Source of the DNA: Aquila chrysaetos chrysaetos
Lineage: Eukaryota; Chordata; Aves; Accipitriformes; Accipitridae
Assembly (NCBI RefSeq): GCF_900496995.4
Contig: NC_044012.1
Coordinates: 23,784,759 to 23,848,758 of the forward strand
Direction of reading: 5' to 3'
Length of the DNA stretch: 64,000 nt
Under the pieces are notes generated by a model. The model saw only the letters and a program-made list of their open reading frames with translations. It made no database searches and was not told where the DNA came from. The translations under genes and the position numbers were made by a program. Shown piece after piece: positions 38,165 through 50,328 of the stretch (the stretch's first letter is position 1; each line of letters begins with the position of its first letter).

Positions 38165-41100
38165 ATGCTCTGTAATAAAATTATTCCTAAAGTTTAAAGC
38201 CAAAGTAGGCTTGAATGCAAAGGATGTTATGAAGAATCTGCTGCAATTTTAAGCAATTGCATTAGACCTTTACCTTCATGGTTTGACTCATGCATTTCAC
38301 ATCATTAACATTTCAGATATGCTAACCATGTCTGTGTTTCCACCCTTTGGGGAAAAGGGGCAACAAACTGCTGCATGCACCAGGAAGTTCCCAGGTGCAC
38401 CCCAGTTCACCAGCCATTCTGACACAGGCCCAAACTATCTCTGCTGAGACACACCAGCAGGTCTCAGCTGGTTGAGATTTTCATCTCCTTTACTTGGTTC
38501 TGTTTAGAACAAAATTTTCTACCACGTGAACAAAGCTCATCCGTACAGGAAACCAATGAGCCATAGCTACAGAGCTAGTGAAGTCCCTCTTTGGTAGCCC
38601 ATGTCCCATTGATAATTACCTCCTAACAGAGTTGGGCATCTAAGAACTGTTGCAGAGCTGAGCGTTGGTCTGTGGAATGAGCTTGTTAGGAACCACAAAC
38701 CCCATCATGTTTTACCTGAAGTAAAACCGACTATCATCGAGTCTGACATCTCTACTAGAAAGCCATAGAATTGTGGGCATTTAGAAATGAAGCAGAGAAA
38801 CAACTCTGTACTGCATACAAGTCTCAGAAAGGACATAAGGGAAAGGCTAAAATCTATAAGACACATTACTTAGTGCACTCAGAGGCTACAGGATGGAGAC
38901 CACTGGTCAAAAAAGAAGAAAAGCAAAGCATTTGCACTGAATCACCAAAGAAGGTTTCAATGTCTTTAAGGACTGCTAATTGTAATATTGAAAGACGCCA
39001 TCAACAAAAAAAAATCACCATTGGTGAACGGATATAACTGCACTTTCTGTAGTGGATTTACATCTATCTACTTGCCATGGAGATATTTGGCCCTGAAATT
39101 CTGTGAGAAGGATATAGATTTTTGAACTCCATATTTTGAAAATAAGGTCTAAAACCATGACTCATCTCAATGAGATTACTCTGGGTTTGCTGAACCTTCC
39201 CCGCTGAATGTGTTTTTCTGTTATTTTACTAGCTCTGCTTGTAAATACAGGATTATAAGAAAATGAGAAAAATCAAAACATAGGCAGTCTCTCCTAGAAG
39301 AGGTTAAAACCCTGCCAAAAATCCACATCTGGGTTTGTGTGATAAAGCCTGCCACTGAGTACAAGCCACGAAGCCCAGAGAAAATACATTTGCTTTTAAA
39401 ATATCTCATGGGGTTTTGTCACTTTTGAATATAACATTCCTGGATATTTAGCTGATGACACTTGCACACTGCTGACTTACCGGCAATGAGATGTATTGCT
39501 GGCCACTTACAGGGGTGTTTCATGAAAACCAGGATAAACTTTATAGGATCAAAGAGTAGTCCATGCCTGAAAGAGAAAAGCTGTCAGATTTGAGGATACA
39601 CTGTGACAAGATATTCTCAGAACTACAGAGCCACTCAACTGTCAGACAGTGCAAGCTGCCTGTCTTGTCTCTTCTTCATGTTCCCCCCCCACTGTGAATC
39701 ACTGGACTTCTTCCAGATGGGATGTTCAAAATGAACTGCATCATCCCCTTAATCCTTTGACTCCAAAGGTTAATATCTCAAACTCTTCCCATGCTTCGCA
39801 AGCTCCCACCACCTGGGATCACTTGCCTGGTCTGGCAAGTGATAGTGGGTAGAGAGGGGGGGTCCTGCAGGACTCCACAGGCATCTTTTCAGCAGCTCAG
39901 AAAATGCTGCTATCAGACCACCTCTTAGATGGTATCCTCTCATTCCCAGCAGTTACCTTTCTGTCTCCCAAAAACGCCAGGAATGCAAGCAAGAAACTCT
40001 GGTTTTGCTCTGCTCCTCGTGGACCTCCTAGTCGTCTAAGACTAATGGTCTTTCCCACTGGGGCATAGAATTTTTGGTGTGCTAATTCTGACTATAATCA
40101 CATGATATTAGCCAAGTTCCCAGTATGCGTTCAGTGTAACGTGACATTTCTATAGCATTTTTTACATTGAAGGATGAAAAAAAACCTTTTCACAAGCTAC
40201 GAACGAGATTCTCTACTTTTTGACATGATCCAGTCTGCTCCAGCAAGGTGCTGTTAGATTTCACTTCCCATATGTGATCGGAGAAGAAACAGTTTGGATC
40301 TTTTCCTATTCTAACATGCCTCAAAAACATGGGACAGCCTGACCAGATATCCACAGTCCAGAAACAAAAAGCAGCAGCCAAGAGGCAATCAGGTTTAAGG
40401 TATTCAGAGATTCTGCTCGCCAAAGACAGCAAGCCATGGGGCAAAAGGAGCATTCACACTCTGACAAAGCAAAGGGAGATTCTGTTTCTAAGAACCCTGG
40501 AATATCAGCAGCATTCTGCTCATCTAATACTGATGGATGAAGGGCTGAAGTAATGCTGGTAACACTGAAACCATGGTTCAAAGAGCACAGGCAGTTGAAA
40601 ACATGAAATGCAGATGACTGCCATCCTCTGTAGCTAGTGATCCTGGATCACTGGTATAGACAACATGGCAGATAAAGGCAGGGGGTGGGGGGCGAAGCCA
40701 GATACAAGAAATCTGAATGAAGGCAGTGAAGAAATTGGTAGCATTCATGTTTTAGTAACTTACTGATTACACAGAAGTGAGTTGATATGAACATGCTCTC
40801 CCTGCAATTCAGAATTAAAGCTCTTATTCTAGATCTTGAGAAATAAGTAATGTCGCCTTTTTTTTTTTTCAATAAGTCACTCACTCACTTAAACTCTCCA
40901 GACTAATGTGAGTAAGAGTGAGAACCAAGAGTGAGAACCTAGAATGAAGAAAAATATTATCAGGATGTAAAGATAAAAATATTAAAAATATCTGTAGTCA
41001 GATATTAAAATTGCTTATTTGAGTCTGAAAGACAAAGAATAATATTTTCTTCTCTTTATAGGGGTAAAATTTGCAAATTTTACCTTGCTTTTACTGGAAA

Positions 41101-44100
41101 TGTCCTGGATAGCCCAGAAAAATAGCCCAACATCATTTAGAAAGTGAAGCTCATACAGCACCCCACCCCCTTATCTTCCTTTCAAACAGGTCATCAGTTT
41201 CTAGTTTTTATGTAATTTCTTAGAAAAAAAAAAGAAGCTTTCTTCTGTGCACAAAGATCGATTCATTAGATGTTTTTTGTCTCTGGGCATTGAGCAGCCT
41301 TTTACTGAATGGAGTTGGAGTGCATGCAACTTAATTGGAAGAGCATAATTTCCAACATCTCCCTAGGATATTTACTGTGAATGGTGAGACATAAGAAAAA
41401 GGAAATTGCTGATGTTTAATGTTTTATGCTGTGGAAAGGATTGTTTTGCTCAGCAGCTTGAGTACCGTACAGGTAGGAAAGGGTCTCCCTCTCAAGAATG
41501 AACACTACTTTTCTTTCATCCACGTCATGTGAGTAGATGTGAATGAAATAAAAATACATGTGAGTTTTCTGCTCACGTCATCACAGTTACACTGAGATGC
41601 CAAAAATCTGAGAAATCTCACCCCTTTTGAATTTACTGCAGATATAAAATTCTGCACAGTAATCAGCAACTTCCTTAATTTATTGCTGAAGGCAGTTATC
41701 ACAATTACCATTTTCCCATACTTCTAAACAAAAACAATAGTAAATTGCCATCTAGGGAAATCCAAGTGCAAGAAGCACGAACAATTTTGGCAGTATTCCC
41801 ATCTAAATCATAAAAAGTTTTAGCAACATGGCACCACTCCTTAAAACAAGAAACCTTCATCAGATGCCTGCTGCTGACTTAACTGTGACTTTCCACTTAC
41901 CAGCAAAACTACACAATGGTTAAAAATGCCTTGGAAATTGCTGAATCCACTCCCACATAATAACAGAGATTCACACAGTGAATGACAGGAAAAAAATATT
42001 TAAGAGTTCTAGAAATGCTTCTATTTTCACTTTGGTTGTCAAAAATGCTATTTCCAATACCAGCTATAGCATCTGGTTTATCTTATCACTTCAAGCTAGC
42101 CAGAGTCCCTGCTGAGATTGCTGTCTTCTTGCTAAGAGACCCTTGGCTAGAAGCTGGAAGCCAGAAGACCCTTTCCATAGGATGCTTGGTTACCCTAAAT
42201 CCCTTCGCTTCTTCTATGGCTGTTCTCCTGTCTGCAAAATGTGACACAATCCTCCTCCTTTCCTCCACGTGGAAAGGAATGATACTTTGAGATGTAAATA
42301 AGAATATGGTGTATCATTAATACTGTTGCTGAATCTCTCACATTGGCAGATAAACTGAACAGGCAAGCAATTATCTCCTTGGTTTAACTGCTGACTTGTG
42401 CTGCTACCCCTTTTCATTCAAAAAATAAAGTTCTACTGGACTGCAGGATCTATCTCTTGGAGAACAGTATTTATTCATAGCACTTAACTCTCTTACGATA
42501 ATCCTACTGAAGCCAATTGGTTTACTTGAGTTATATGTCTGTATTTGCACAACAAAGGGGTTGCAAAAGCTTGTATCAAAGATACAGTATGGCATTACTT
42601 ACAAATAAGAACTCCCACTGCTGCAGGCAAGTTAACTGATTAGGAAATGCAAATTTGGTAAGTGAAAGTTCCAGGAGGGAAAGGAATGATCTGAGTAGCA
42701 TCAGAAAACCCTGCGGATGTGGGTGAAGGATATGTGCTACGTATTGCCTTCTATCAGCTGGACACCATGAAACAGAAAGCTCCGCTCTCAGATGTATACA
42801 CACCACATGCCTGAGTTTTACTTGTGCACTCGGGATTCTCTGGCCAGGATTAGACAGCGAGATTCTGGCTCCACTGAAGTCAGTTGTCTCATCTAGGGAT
42901 CTTAAGACAGCCAAAAACCCTGCCAGGGTTTCCAATTACTTGATACAAACACAAATAAGAAAAGCAGGTCATACTATAATCCTATATGGTAATTGAGATT
43001 CTGCATGAGAGCGGACAAAGGCTCAATATCAACCTTAGTTTGTGCTGTGGTTTAGTCCAATATGTAGAGACTAATGATTGCTCTCTCACTTTGACCTTAA
43101 AAAGTAAGGTAAGGTGAAGTCACAGGGAGTGGTACTTCCTGCTCCCATCAACACCCTGCAGCTTTTTCAGTTGTCTCACTTCATGTATTTAATATTATTT
43201 AAATTACCCATAATGGCAGCATCAGCTGACTGTCGTAACATCACATACACATGCTGTCATGACACATCTCGCAACTATGCAATACACACAGACATCAGCC
43301 TGCTCTGATCAAATGGAAGTCCCTAGAAGAAGCAGGTAACATAATTTTGCTTCCCTGAATTTATCTGAGAGATTAAATTGGCTGAATTTTGTGGTATTCA
43401 TGATTTAAGAAGTACATAGATGGGATGTAACAGCTGTCCCTTGATTTCTAAGTTTTCATTCTTTCCCATACTTTGCAATCCTCTCAATTTATCTACTGTA
43501 CCTGGAAGTAATTTGGGTTTTACCCATCACAGCTCAAACTTACTTCTGTAATATTTTGCTCTGTCATTACTCAGTTTTTGGCATATGCCTTCGCCTCCTG
43601 CCTCTTTTGCTCCACCACTGCCTTCTCTCAACATCTCTTTCCCTTTCTTCTCCTTACACGCTTTTGATCCTTTTTTTACTCTGATTATTGAGGGATTCCG
43701 TCATTATTTGTCTCAGTAAAGCTACAGGGTCCGATTCCCCTCTCAGACTACTTATGTATAATGAGTCCAGCATCCTAAACCATATTATATTTTCATGAAG
43801 ATGATTTCCAAGACCTTCCTGAAAGAAAAGGAATGTCTTGTGTCATAACTGAACCTGTTTGTACTTGGAGGATTTGTAAACTGGAGACTCATTATGCCTA
43901 TATTTATACTAAGATTCATACATGAGTGGTCAAGAGTAAGAACCTGCCTAGTACCTTTCTCAGGATGAGAAGGCAAACATACTACAAAAAGGGGCAACAT
44001 AATTTTGGTTACCAAACCCATCATTCATTAAAATTCTCACAGAAGAACAATTCTTCAGCTGATTTTACAGTGAGTGTAAACATCTTTCCCCTTTGTGTTC

Positions 44101-45819
44101 TTTCAGCTTTGCCCAGTACCTTAGGCCTTCTACATCTCTGTGCCTCATTTCAGTATCACCTGCTATAGGCCGAGGCATCTTGGGGCACATGGAAACAGTG
44201 CTTTTCTTTCTTATTTTTCCAGATGTCTACTTCTGCACCCTAGAAAAATAACATATTCCATTTGCATAGTTCTCTCCTCTCACTCACAGTGCAAGCTTTC
44301 ATATTTAGCATAGAGCTTTGTTTCCTAAACCTGATTAAGCAGGGAATATTTTTACTAATCCAATTCAGCAAATTATAATTTTATCAGAACTGCCCTTTAG
44401 AAAGAGCTTTTGGAAATTGCTCTGTAACTCCTTTGGAACATGTGCATAGATAGAAGGATTTCTTTTCCAAACAGAAAGACTTCATCTCTCATTAAAAAAC
44501 ACAAAACCAACACAGGACAATAATTAACATTGCTAACTCTAATATAATATCTGGTTTCTGTACCATAGATAAAAATTCAGCATCTTACAAGAAATGGCCT
44601 TTTACATTAAATCTCGTTTCAGGAGCATGCATTTCTCTTACGGCTGTTGTCAGGATTTAACGTACTGACATTCTAAAATCAGCAGTGTGCGGGCGTCACA
44701 TTGACAAACACATGCGCATACATTCCTTCTGTTCCTGGATCTCTATTTCTGATACTTGTCTAACAAATTAATGGCATTTAGATTTTTGCAAATCCAGCAT
44801 GCCACAGTTCACAAAAAGTTTGCATTTCTTTGTTGGCTGCATTTTTATAGCATATACTGCCATGGCAGCTAAGGGATGTGTAAGTGATGGAAGTACATCA
44901 TCCTAAGGTCTCAAGTCTTCACTGCCTGTGCTTTATTTTTCTTAGTCTGAAATAAAATAGTGCAAGATTTAATACACTGGTGCAAATTTGATTATTTTTG
45001 CATGAGTTTGACTTTGAACAAGATATTAAAGTACCAGCAAGCTAATTAATGAAGACAAAACAATATCAAATCACAATGGATCCAGCTTGAGCAAACAGCA
45101 GCCATGAAAAATGCTGAGGCTGTAAGAATTAAAAGGTAATTGAAGAGGCATTGGCTTACGCCTTAGTCATGGACTGAAAACGTCATTAAACAAATCATCA
45201 ACCCCCCTATAAATAACTCTGTCGTTATTCTTCAGCAACTTTGTCAAGTCTCTGAGTTTTAACCCTGCTCAATTGTTTGTTTTGGTTCCTTAGCAGAACA
45301 AAGACTGAAATGTTTACTAGATTATTTAAAAGTTATTTTATAGACCGCTGTATATAGAAAGAGTAATGTTTTCAGGACACAACATTTCAGGAATAGCAAG
45401 AAAACTTTAATGTGATGAAAAATGAACTAATTTTGAAACAATTGAGGGAAAAAAAAAAAGAGGTGGCACAACGTCAGGTTCTAATCTGAAGTAAAATTCA
45501 GATAAAAATGGAGTTAACCACCATTCTTATACACACTCAAACCCAGAATTTAGCACAGGCTATGTGATTCTGCCACCAAAATATGACTTCATTATTTATT
45601 TTATAGCACTGAAACAAATTACTGAGGGATGTAGCCTCACTTTGAAATCCATGGTATACATAGCTCATTAATACCAACCTCTGCCTACTCAGCACAGCCA
45701 CATCTGTCGGTCTCATCTTCTACTCTGCAAGACGACCCATGTCCTTAATTGCCAAAAAGAAAACACAGGGATAACTAACCACACGAGCAGCACTTGCTTG
45801 GCTTTTCATACAGCTAAAT
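38165..45819. other. AT-rich intergenic DNA left of GINS3
   Basis: Apart from two of the four weak candidate exons (39481-39566, 43658-43818) no gene or repeat family was recognised. A strong GTAAGT-type donor on the minus strand at about 42605 has a 33-base candidate exon whose phase does not fit its neighbours. Confidence 0.45.
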
Positions 45820-46400
45820 GGAAGGTTCCGATGAACGTACTGAAGCTGCAGGGCAATCCCTCTGCCTGCCGAACAGCTGTCCCGAGGGACCAGCGAGGGG
45901 CCCGCGGGTCCTGCCGGAGGACAGGACCTCTGTCAGCCAGCAGTGCTGGCCACGGCCTGCAAATTCAGCCTGGTGCGTGTATGTAGACGAGATACGCCTT
46001 CGAGATACCTCTTCTACAGCGGCCTGCCCGCAAGGCCAGGCTGGCGGGCCGGGCGGGGGATGGGTGGCTGCTGCAAGGAGCTGCCCGGAGGCCAGTCTGA
46101 AAGCAAGCCAGAGCCGCTGCCACGGCCGCCCCTTGCTAGAAAGGCTGCTGGCGGCGGACAACCGCCGGCGTGCGGAATGGAGGCCACGCCGGCACGGGCA
46201 GGCCGAGGCCGGGCCAGGCCCGGCGCTCGGCAGCTCGCTGCCGAGGCCCGAGGCCCGGCCTCCCCTTGGCTCGGCAGCGCGCCTGCCCGGTCCCTAAGGC
46301 CGCCAAGCAGCAGAGCCAGCGCGGGTGCGGGGGACGGACCCCCGCCGCAGTGCCGGCACAGCCGCGAGGGAGAGCCCCACCGAGCCCCGGGCCCGCCCCC

Positions 46401-46408
46401 TTCCCGCC
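46401..46408 (+). promoter_or_regulatory. E2F-like site
   Basis: TTCCCGCC matches the E2F core (TTSSCGC type). GINS genes are S-phase genes, usually under E2F control, which makes the site plausible. The motif is short, so chance is possible in such GC-rich DNA. Confidence 0.4.
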
Positions 46409-46459
46409 GCCGGGCGCGGGGCGGGGCGGGGCTGCGCAGGCAGGGGCGGGCCGTGCCAC

Positions 46460-46471
46460 CGCGCATGCGCG
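46460..46471. promoter_or_regulatory. palindromic NRF1 site
   Basis: CGCGCATGCGCG is a perfect palindrome and a full match to the NRF1 consensus (YGCGCATGCGCR). It lies about 100 bases before the GINS3 start codon, a typical distance for NRF1 in CpG-island promoters. Confidence 0.75.
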
Positions 46472-46573
46472 ACGCCGCTCCGTCCGGCGGCGGGAGGGGC
46501 TCGACCGGCTGCGCGGGAGGTGCCGCGGGAGTCCCGAGGCGCCGGGGCCGGTCCGGTGCCCGCTCGCCCGGCC

Positions 46574-49500
46574 ATGTCCGAGGCGTATTTCCCTGTGGGC
46601 CCCGGGCTGGGCCCGGAGGAGAATTTCCTGTCGCTGGACGACATCCTGATGTCTCAGGAGAAGCTGCCGGGCCGCGCCGAGAGCAGCCTGCCGCGTCTGG
46701 CTTTCGCGCTGGGCCCGGGGGCCGGCACTGGCGACTCCATCCCTGAGGTAACCGGTGGGTGGTGGGGAAAGAACTACAACTCCCGGCAGCCACCGCGCGG
46801 GGCGGGGCGTACAGCGGAGGCGCGGGGGACGCTGGGAGCTGTAGGCGACCCCACCCGGTGGTGGCTGGCTGGCGTTTTCTAGCTACTTTTTAAAAAGTTA
46901 CTTTTATTCTATGCATTTTGCCTGCTTTGTTTCGTTGTGGTTTTTTTTTTTTTTCTGGTGTTTAATAATCTGACAATTATTGCATTATACAACATCAATA
47001 AAAAAAGTCCACTTTCAGAGTCTTGCAGTAATAGTCAATGCATCTGAAGTGGGTCTGTTTTATATTACAATTACAGCAGACTGCTCTGAAAACAAAATCG
47101 ACTTTTTGCAATACTGGATCTGCATGAATAAAGTTTGCTATCTGTCTTTGGGGTTGCTTTACGTCTGTTTTCATGATGTAGGCAACTTTGGGTGTTTCTC
47201 ATTCATGCAGGGATCAAAGCTGGAAATACCTCTGTGGCTTGCTAAAGGTCTACATGACAGCAAAAGAAGAATCATTTCTGTGGAACTGCCAAAGATTTAC
47301 AAGGAAGCCTGGAGGACAGTGTTCAGCGCTGATGCCAACGTGGTTGATCTGCATAAGATGGGGCCATACTACTATGGATTTGGCTCCCAGCTCCTGAATT
47401 TTGACAATCCAGAGAATCCTGAGATAGCTCAGAGTATCCTGCAGGCAAGTATCTGAACTAAGTCTTGAAATTTGGTTTTAAGTTTTTCCATCTTCCTCTT
47501 GTTCCCAGCTGCTCAACAGTCTTCAGGAAAGATATCGTGTTGTCATCCAAATGACCTCTGGATATGGATGTCTAGATCAAGTTGTAGGATGACCCTTTGG
47601 GCAACTGCACAGTCTAGAGGTGGAAGCCTAAAGTATGCATCCGGGAGTGTAATTTTAGCTTGGCGTTTCCACACTGTAAATATGGTATTTCATAAAATCC
47701 TGTAAAACAGGACTAGAGGAGACATAAGATTATTTAATTGTGCCTGTGCTTCAAGGCAGAATTAATTCACCCTCTATTATTTCTATTTTTCTACTCTGTT
47801 TTTAAAGCTCTCTAATGATGAGACTTCACACTGCTCTGGGCAGTCTGTTTCAGTGGTTTGCCATCATAATCTTAGAAGGTTTCCTCTAATGTCTAAATTA
47901 AAGCTCCTTTGCAGCAATACAAGCTCCGTTCTGTTAGTCTCACACAAAATAAACACTGAGGACAGATGATTCTCTTCCTTCCTGCAGCAGTCCCAATTCA
48001 TTTGGTATCTCTTTGTGGGTCCTGCTTTCTAACCTCTGATTGTCCTTATTGTGCACTCCTGGTATCTTTCCAGTTGATCTGCATCCACTGTGACTTGCAG
48101 TGCCCTGAACAGCATACAGCCTCCTGTTTAGGACTTGCGCTGATGAAAACAAAAAGCTTACTCTGTGAATTTTGTAGGCTCATCGTGGTGCAGCATCTTG
48201 TTTTTCACAATAGAGTGACATTGATATGCGTTCGGTTTACAGTCCACAGTAAGATGGTACAGATTGCATACACAGACAATCGTTCCTCTTCCTGCCTTTG
48301 CATGGTTCCCTGTTTCTGCCTTAATGTAAAACCTTACATTAGTCCCAGGTGAATTACATCCTATTGTTTTCACACCATCTTTCTAATTTGTCAGGATCAT
48401 TATGAATCAAGAGTTCTGCTCCCCAACATGCTTGCAGTCATCCCTTCTCCTGCATGTTGTTTGTTAATTTAATAAGCATAACTTCTGTTCCTTTAGTAAC
48501 CTTATTAATATATTAAACAGTACTTGGTTCCAGATAGACCCCTGTTGAACTCTACTCAATATGTTCTTCCCTCCTGACAGGAGCTATGGGTAATCGTCTT
48601 TACCGACCACCTATGGGTGGTTTAGCTAAATCTTGCAAGAATGCCCCATGACAGATACCTGTCTGCTGCTTTTCCTCCCTTTGTAAGGCCTAGCATCCTG
48701 CCATAATAGGAAACTAGGCTGGTCTCTCAAAGTTTGTTCTTGGCAAGTCCATGTTGGCTATTATTCTCTCTATTTTCTTGCAGAAGTTTATGTATAGTTT
48801 ATATATAGTATGTTTCCAGGAATTGATAATAATGGATTTATAATTCCCTGGCTCTTCCTTCCTCCCTCTCCATCTCCCCTTTATCTTTTAAAAGATAGAA
48901 ACCATCTATGCCAGTTTCCGGACTTCTGTGCTCTTTGAGCTTTTAAAGATAACCACTAACAGCTCTGAGATTTCTTCAGCCAGCTCTCTAAGTAGTCTGG
49001 GATGATTGCTATTGGCTTTTTTTTTCTTCTTTTTTTTTCTTTCTCTATTCTTTAAATGAAGGCTGATGCAAAGAGGCTTTAAAGCACTGTTGCTTTCTTG
49101 GAGTTGTCCACTGAAAGCTTGCTTTCTGCATTGAGGAGGTGACCACACCTTTCCTTGTCTTTTCGCTTTCTGTTAATGGACATCTTGGGGAAAAAAGCCA
49201 CATTAGCACAAATTACTTGTTGACAGAAAAATCAAAGCACTCAAGGTATGCTTTCTCTTTATTAAAAGCAAACAAGAGGGGAGCAGTGCTGACTTAAAAA
49301 ATAAACAAAACACCAGCGAAAACTCCTTTTCCAAATATTCAGGAACTATTAATGTGAAGTATAACTATTTGGTGGCAAAGCCAAAATGAGAGTTATTAAT
49401 TTATAATATATTTATTCTATAAATAAATCTCTAAAATACTACAGTTCTGATGATTCTAAAATAACAAAGCACAGTTTTCAAAGAGTTTTGACCCTTTTTT

Positions 49501-50328
49501 TTATTGCTAAAAGCAAAGATAAGGAGGGAAATAAAAATCCTTAAATATGTCCTGTTGCTTAACTTTTTAAAATGTTATTTATTAGTTGTAGATTTGGAAA
49601 AAGACTTTCTTTGTAGAAAAAACCTTTTTCCTGGTTAAGTGTTTTTTCAGCATACTGAATGCTTTACAGTGGCAGTTTGGCTTAACTTCAGGCCATTCAC
49701 AGGTTGCAGCTTCTATGTTCCTGCAGTAGCTGCTGTGGCATGAAATTCATTCCACCCGCTCTAAAGCAATGATTGCTTGTGAAGTGAGATGGAATAGATC
49801 ATTAATTATGTTATATACCACGTGGTCTGCTCAAGCCTGTCATTAGCAAGCAGCCAAAATCTAATTCTGTGCTTGCTTCCCATCTAGTGTATCAGGGACT
49901 TGTTCTCCCAGCTCAGGCAGGAAATGGTTTGTCTTTGTATCCAAGGTCAATAGGTGCTATGCTGTTTGGAGACCCTTGACTAGTTGTGAACTAGAGCCTA
50001 CACCTTTGGCTTTTCAGTCTTGAAAGCTCAGACCTCTAGCATTTGAGCTGAAGAAGCCTCTGTGTTACCTGTCAGTAATTATGCTTATCTTCTTTAGACA
50101 TTTATTAGCCGTTTTCGTCGTATCATGGACTCCTCTCAGAATGCCTACAACGAGGACACATCAGCACTGGTGGCTCGGCTGGATGAATTGGAGCGAGCCT
50201 TATTTCAAGCTGGCCAGAAAGGGCTGAATGACTTCCAGTGCTGGGAAAAGGGACAGGCTTCTCAAATCACAGCTTCAAGTCTGGTCCAGAATTATGGGAA
50301 AAGAAAGTTCACAGATATGGATGGTTAA
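46574..50328 (+). CDS. GINS3: GINS3 / PSF3, subunit of the GINS replication complex (3 coding exons)
   Basis: Exons 46574-46747, 47211-47444 and 50098-50328 (TAA) join in phase 0 to give 212 residues, against 216 in human. GINS is the tetramer of SLD5, PSF1, PSF2 and PSF3 that joins CDC45 and MCM2-7 to form the CMG replicative helicase in the nucleus. The N-terminus (MSEAYFPV..., ENFLSLDDILMSQEKLP) is the PSF3 B-domain, and the rest is the helical A-domain with PLWLAKGL, ELPKIYKEAWRTVFSADANV, MGPYYYGFGSQLL, FISRFRRIMDSSQNAYNED, LDELERALFQAGQKGLNDF and the tail KRKFTDMD. All match the vertebrate protein. The start is the only ATG fitting the conserved N-terminus. Intron 1 is short (463 bases). 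Intron 2 has a GC donor. Nothing in the reading frame is broken. Confidence 0.97.
46772..46789 (+). promoter_or_regulatory. ZNF143-like motif, copy 1
   Basis: AACTACAACTCCCGGCAG resembles the ZNF143/THAP11 element (ACTACAATTCCCAGCATGC type), with the ACTACAA and TCCC cores intact. It lies 25 bases into intron 1 of GINS3. Confidence 0.6.
46832..46845 (-). promoter_or_regulatory. ZNF143-like motif, copy 2, inverted
   Basis: CTGGGAGCTGTAGG is, on the minus strand, CCTACAGCTCCCAG, a second ZNF143-type core. It faces copy 1 across about 42 bases. Confidence 0.5.
47445..47450 (+). other. GC splice donor of GINS3 intron 2
   Basis: The exon ends CTGCAG and the intron begins GCAAGT. Exon 3 must begin at ACATTTATTAGC in phase 0 to continue the conserved LQ-TFISRFRR sequence. 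Using the GT four bases downstream (GTATCT) would shift the frame. CAG|GCAAGT is the standard form of the rare GC-AG intron class. Confidence 0.88.
47790..48795 (-). mobile_element. ancient degraded CR1/L3-like LINE in GINS3 intron 2
   Basis: The plus strand carries the antisense of an old CR1-clade element. Recognisable pieces are CACTGCTCTGGGCAGTCTGT...TTTCCTCTAATGTCTAAATTAAA near 47830-47910 (complement of the reverse-transcriptase end) and CTGCTTTTCCTCCCTTTGTA...TTGGCAAGTCCATGTTGGCTATT near 48660-48762 (3' region). Divergence is high and there is no long open frame. Borders and subfamily are uncertain. Confidence 0.55.

Larger units (their letters stand above)
34299..43818 (-). other. second candidate spliced transcript (four exons, low confidence)
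   Basis: Minus-strand intervals 43658-43818, 39481-39566, 36752-36804 and 34299-34442 have good splice borders: acceptors such as CCTTTTCTTTCAG, TTTCTCTTTCAG, TTCCTTCTTTTCAG and ATCCTTT...CCAG, with donors GTAAGG, GTAAGT and GTAGGT. They join in phase, and the last ends in TGA with AATAAA 23 bases further on (34271-34276). A hydrophobic stretch (AIHLIAASLLLALPAVFI), followed by ERYFKK, looks like a membrane segment. No start exon and no family were recognised. An ERV LTR lies inside the third-to-second interval. It may be chance, a non-coding RNA, or part of the same unit as the downstream chain. Confidence 0.17.
45820..46865. promoter_or_regulatory. CpG island promoter of GINS3
   Basis: The composition switches abruptly from AT-rich to very GC-rich near 45820 and back near 46865. 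Several GGGGCGGGG (SP1/KLF-type) boxes lie at about 46426-46450, upstream of the ATG at 46574. TATA is absent. A good minus-strand donor (GTACGT, 45835-45840) at the left edge suggests that a divergent transcript may start here as well. Confidence 0.8.

Noticed and set aside
42605-42637. 33-base minus-strand micro-exon with a strong GTAAGT donor
   Set aside because: Inserting it between the neighbouring candidate exons creates an in-frame stop, so it does not fit the chain.
44160-44239. 80-base minus-strand interval with AG and GTGATA borders and protein-like translation
   Set aside because: Its exit phase does not match the next candidate exon, and the only upstream partner would leave a 48-base intron, too short for a vertebrate.
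46014-46793. 259- and 267-codon frames across the GINS3 CpG island on both strands
   Set aside because: GC-rich chance frames overlapping GINS3 exon 1 in other frames.
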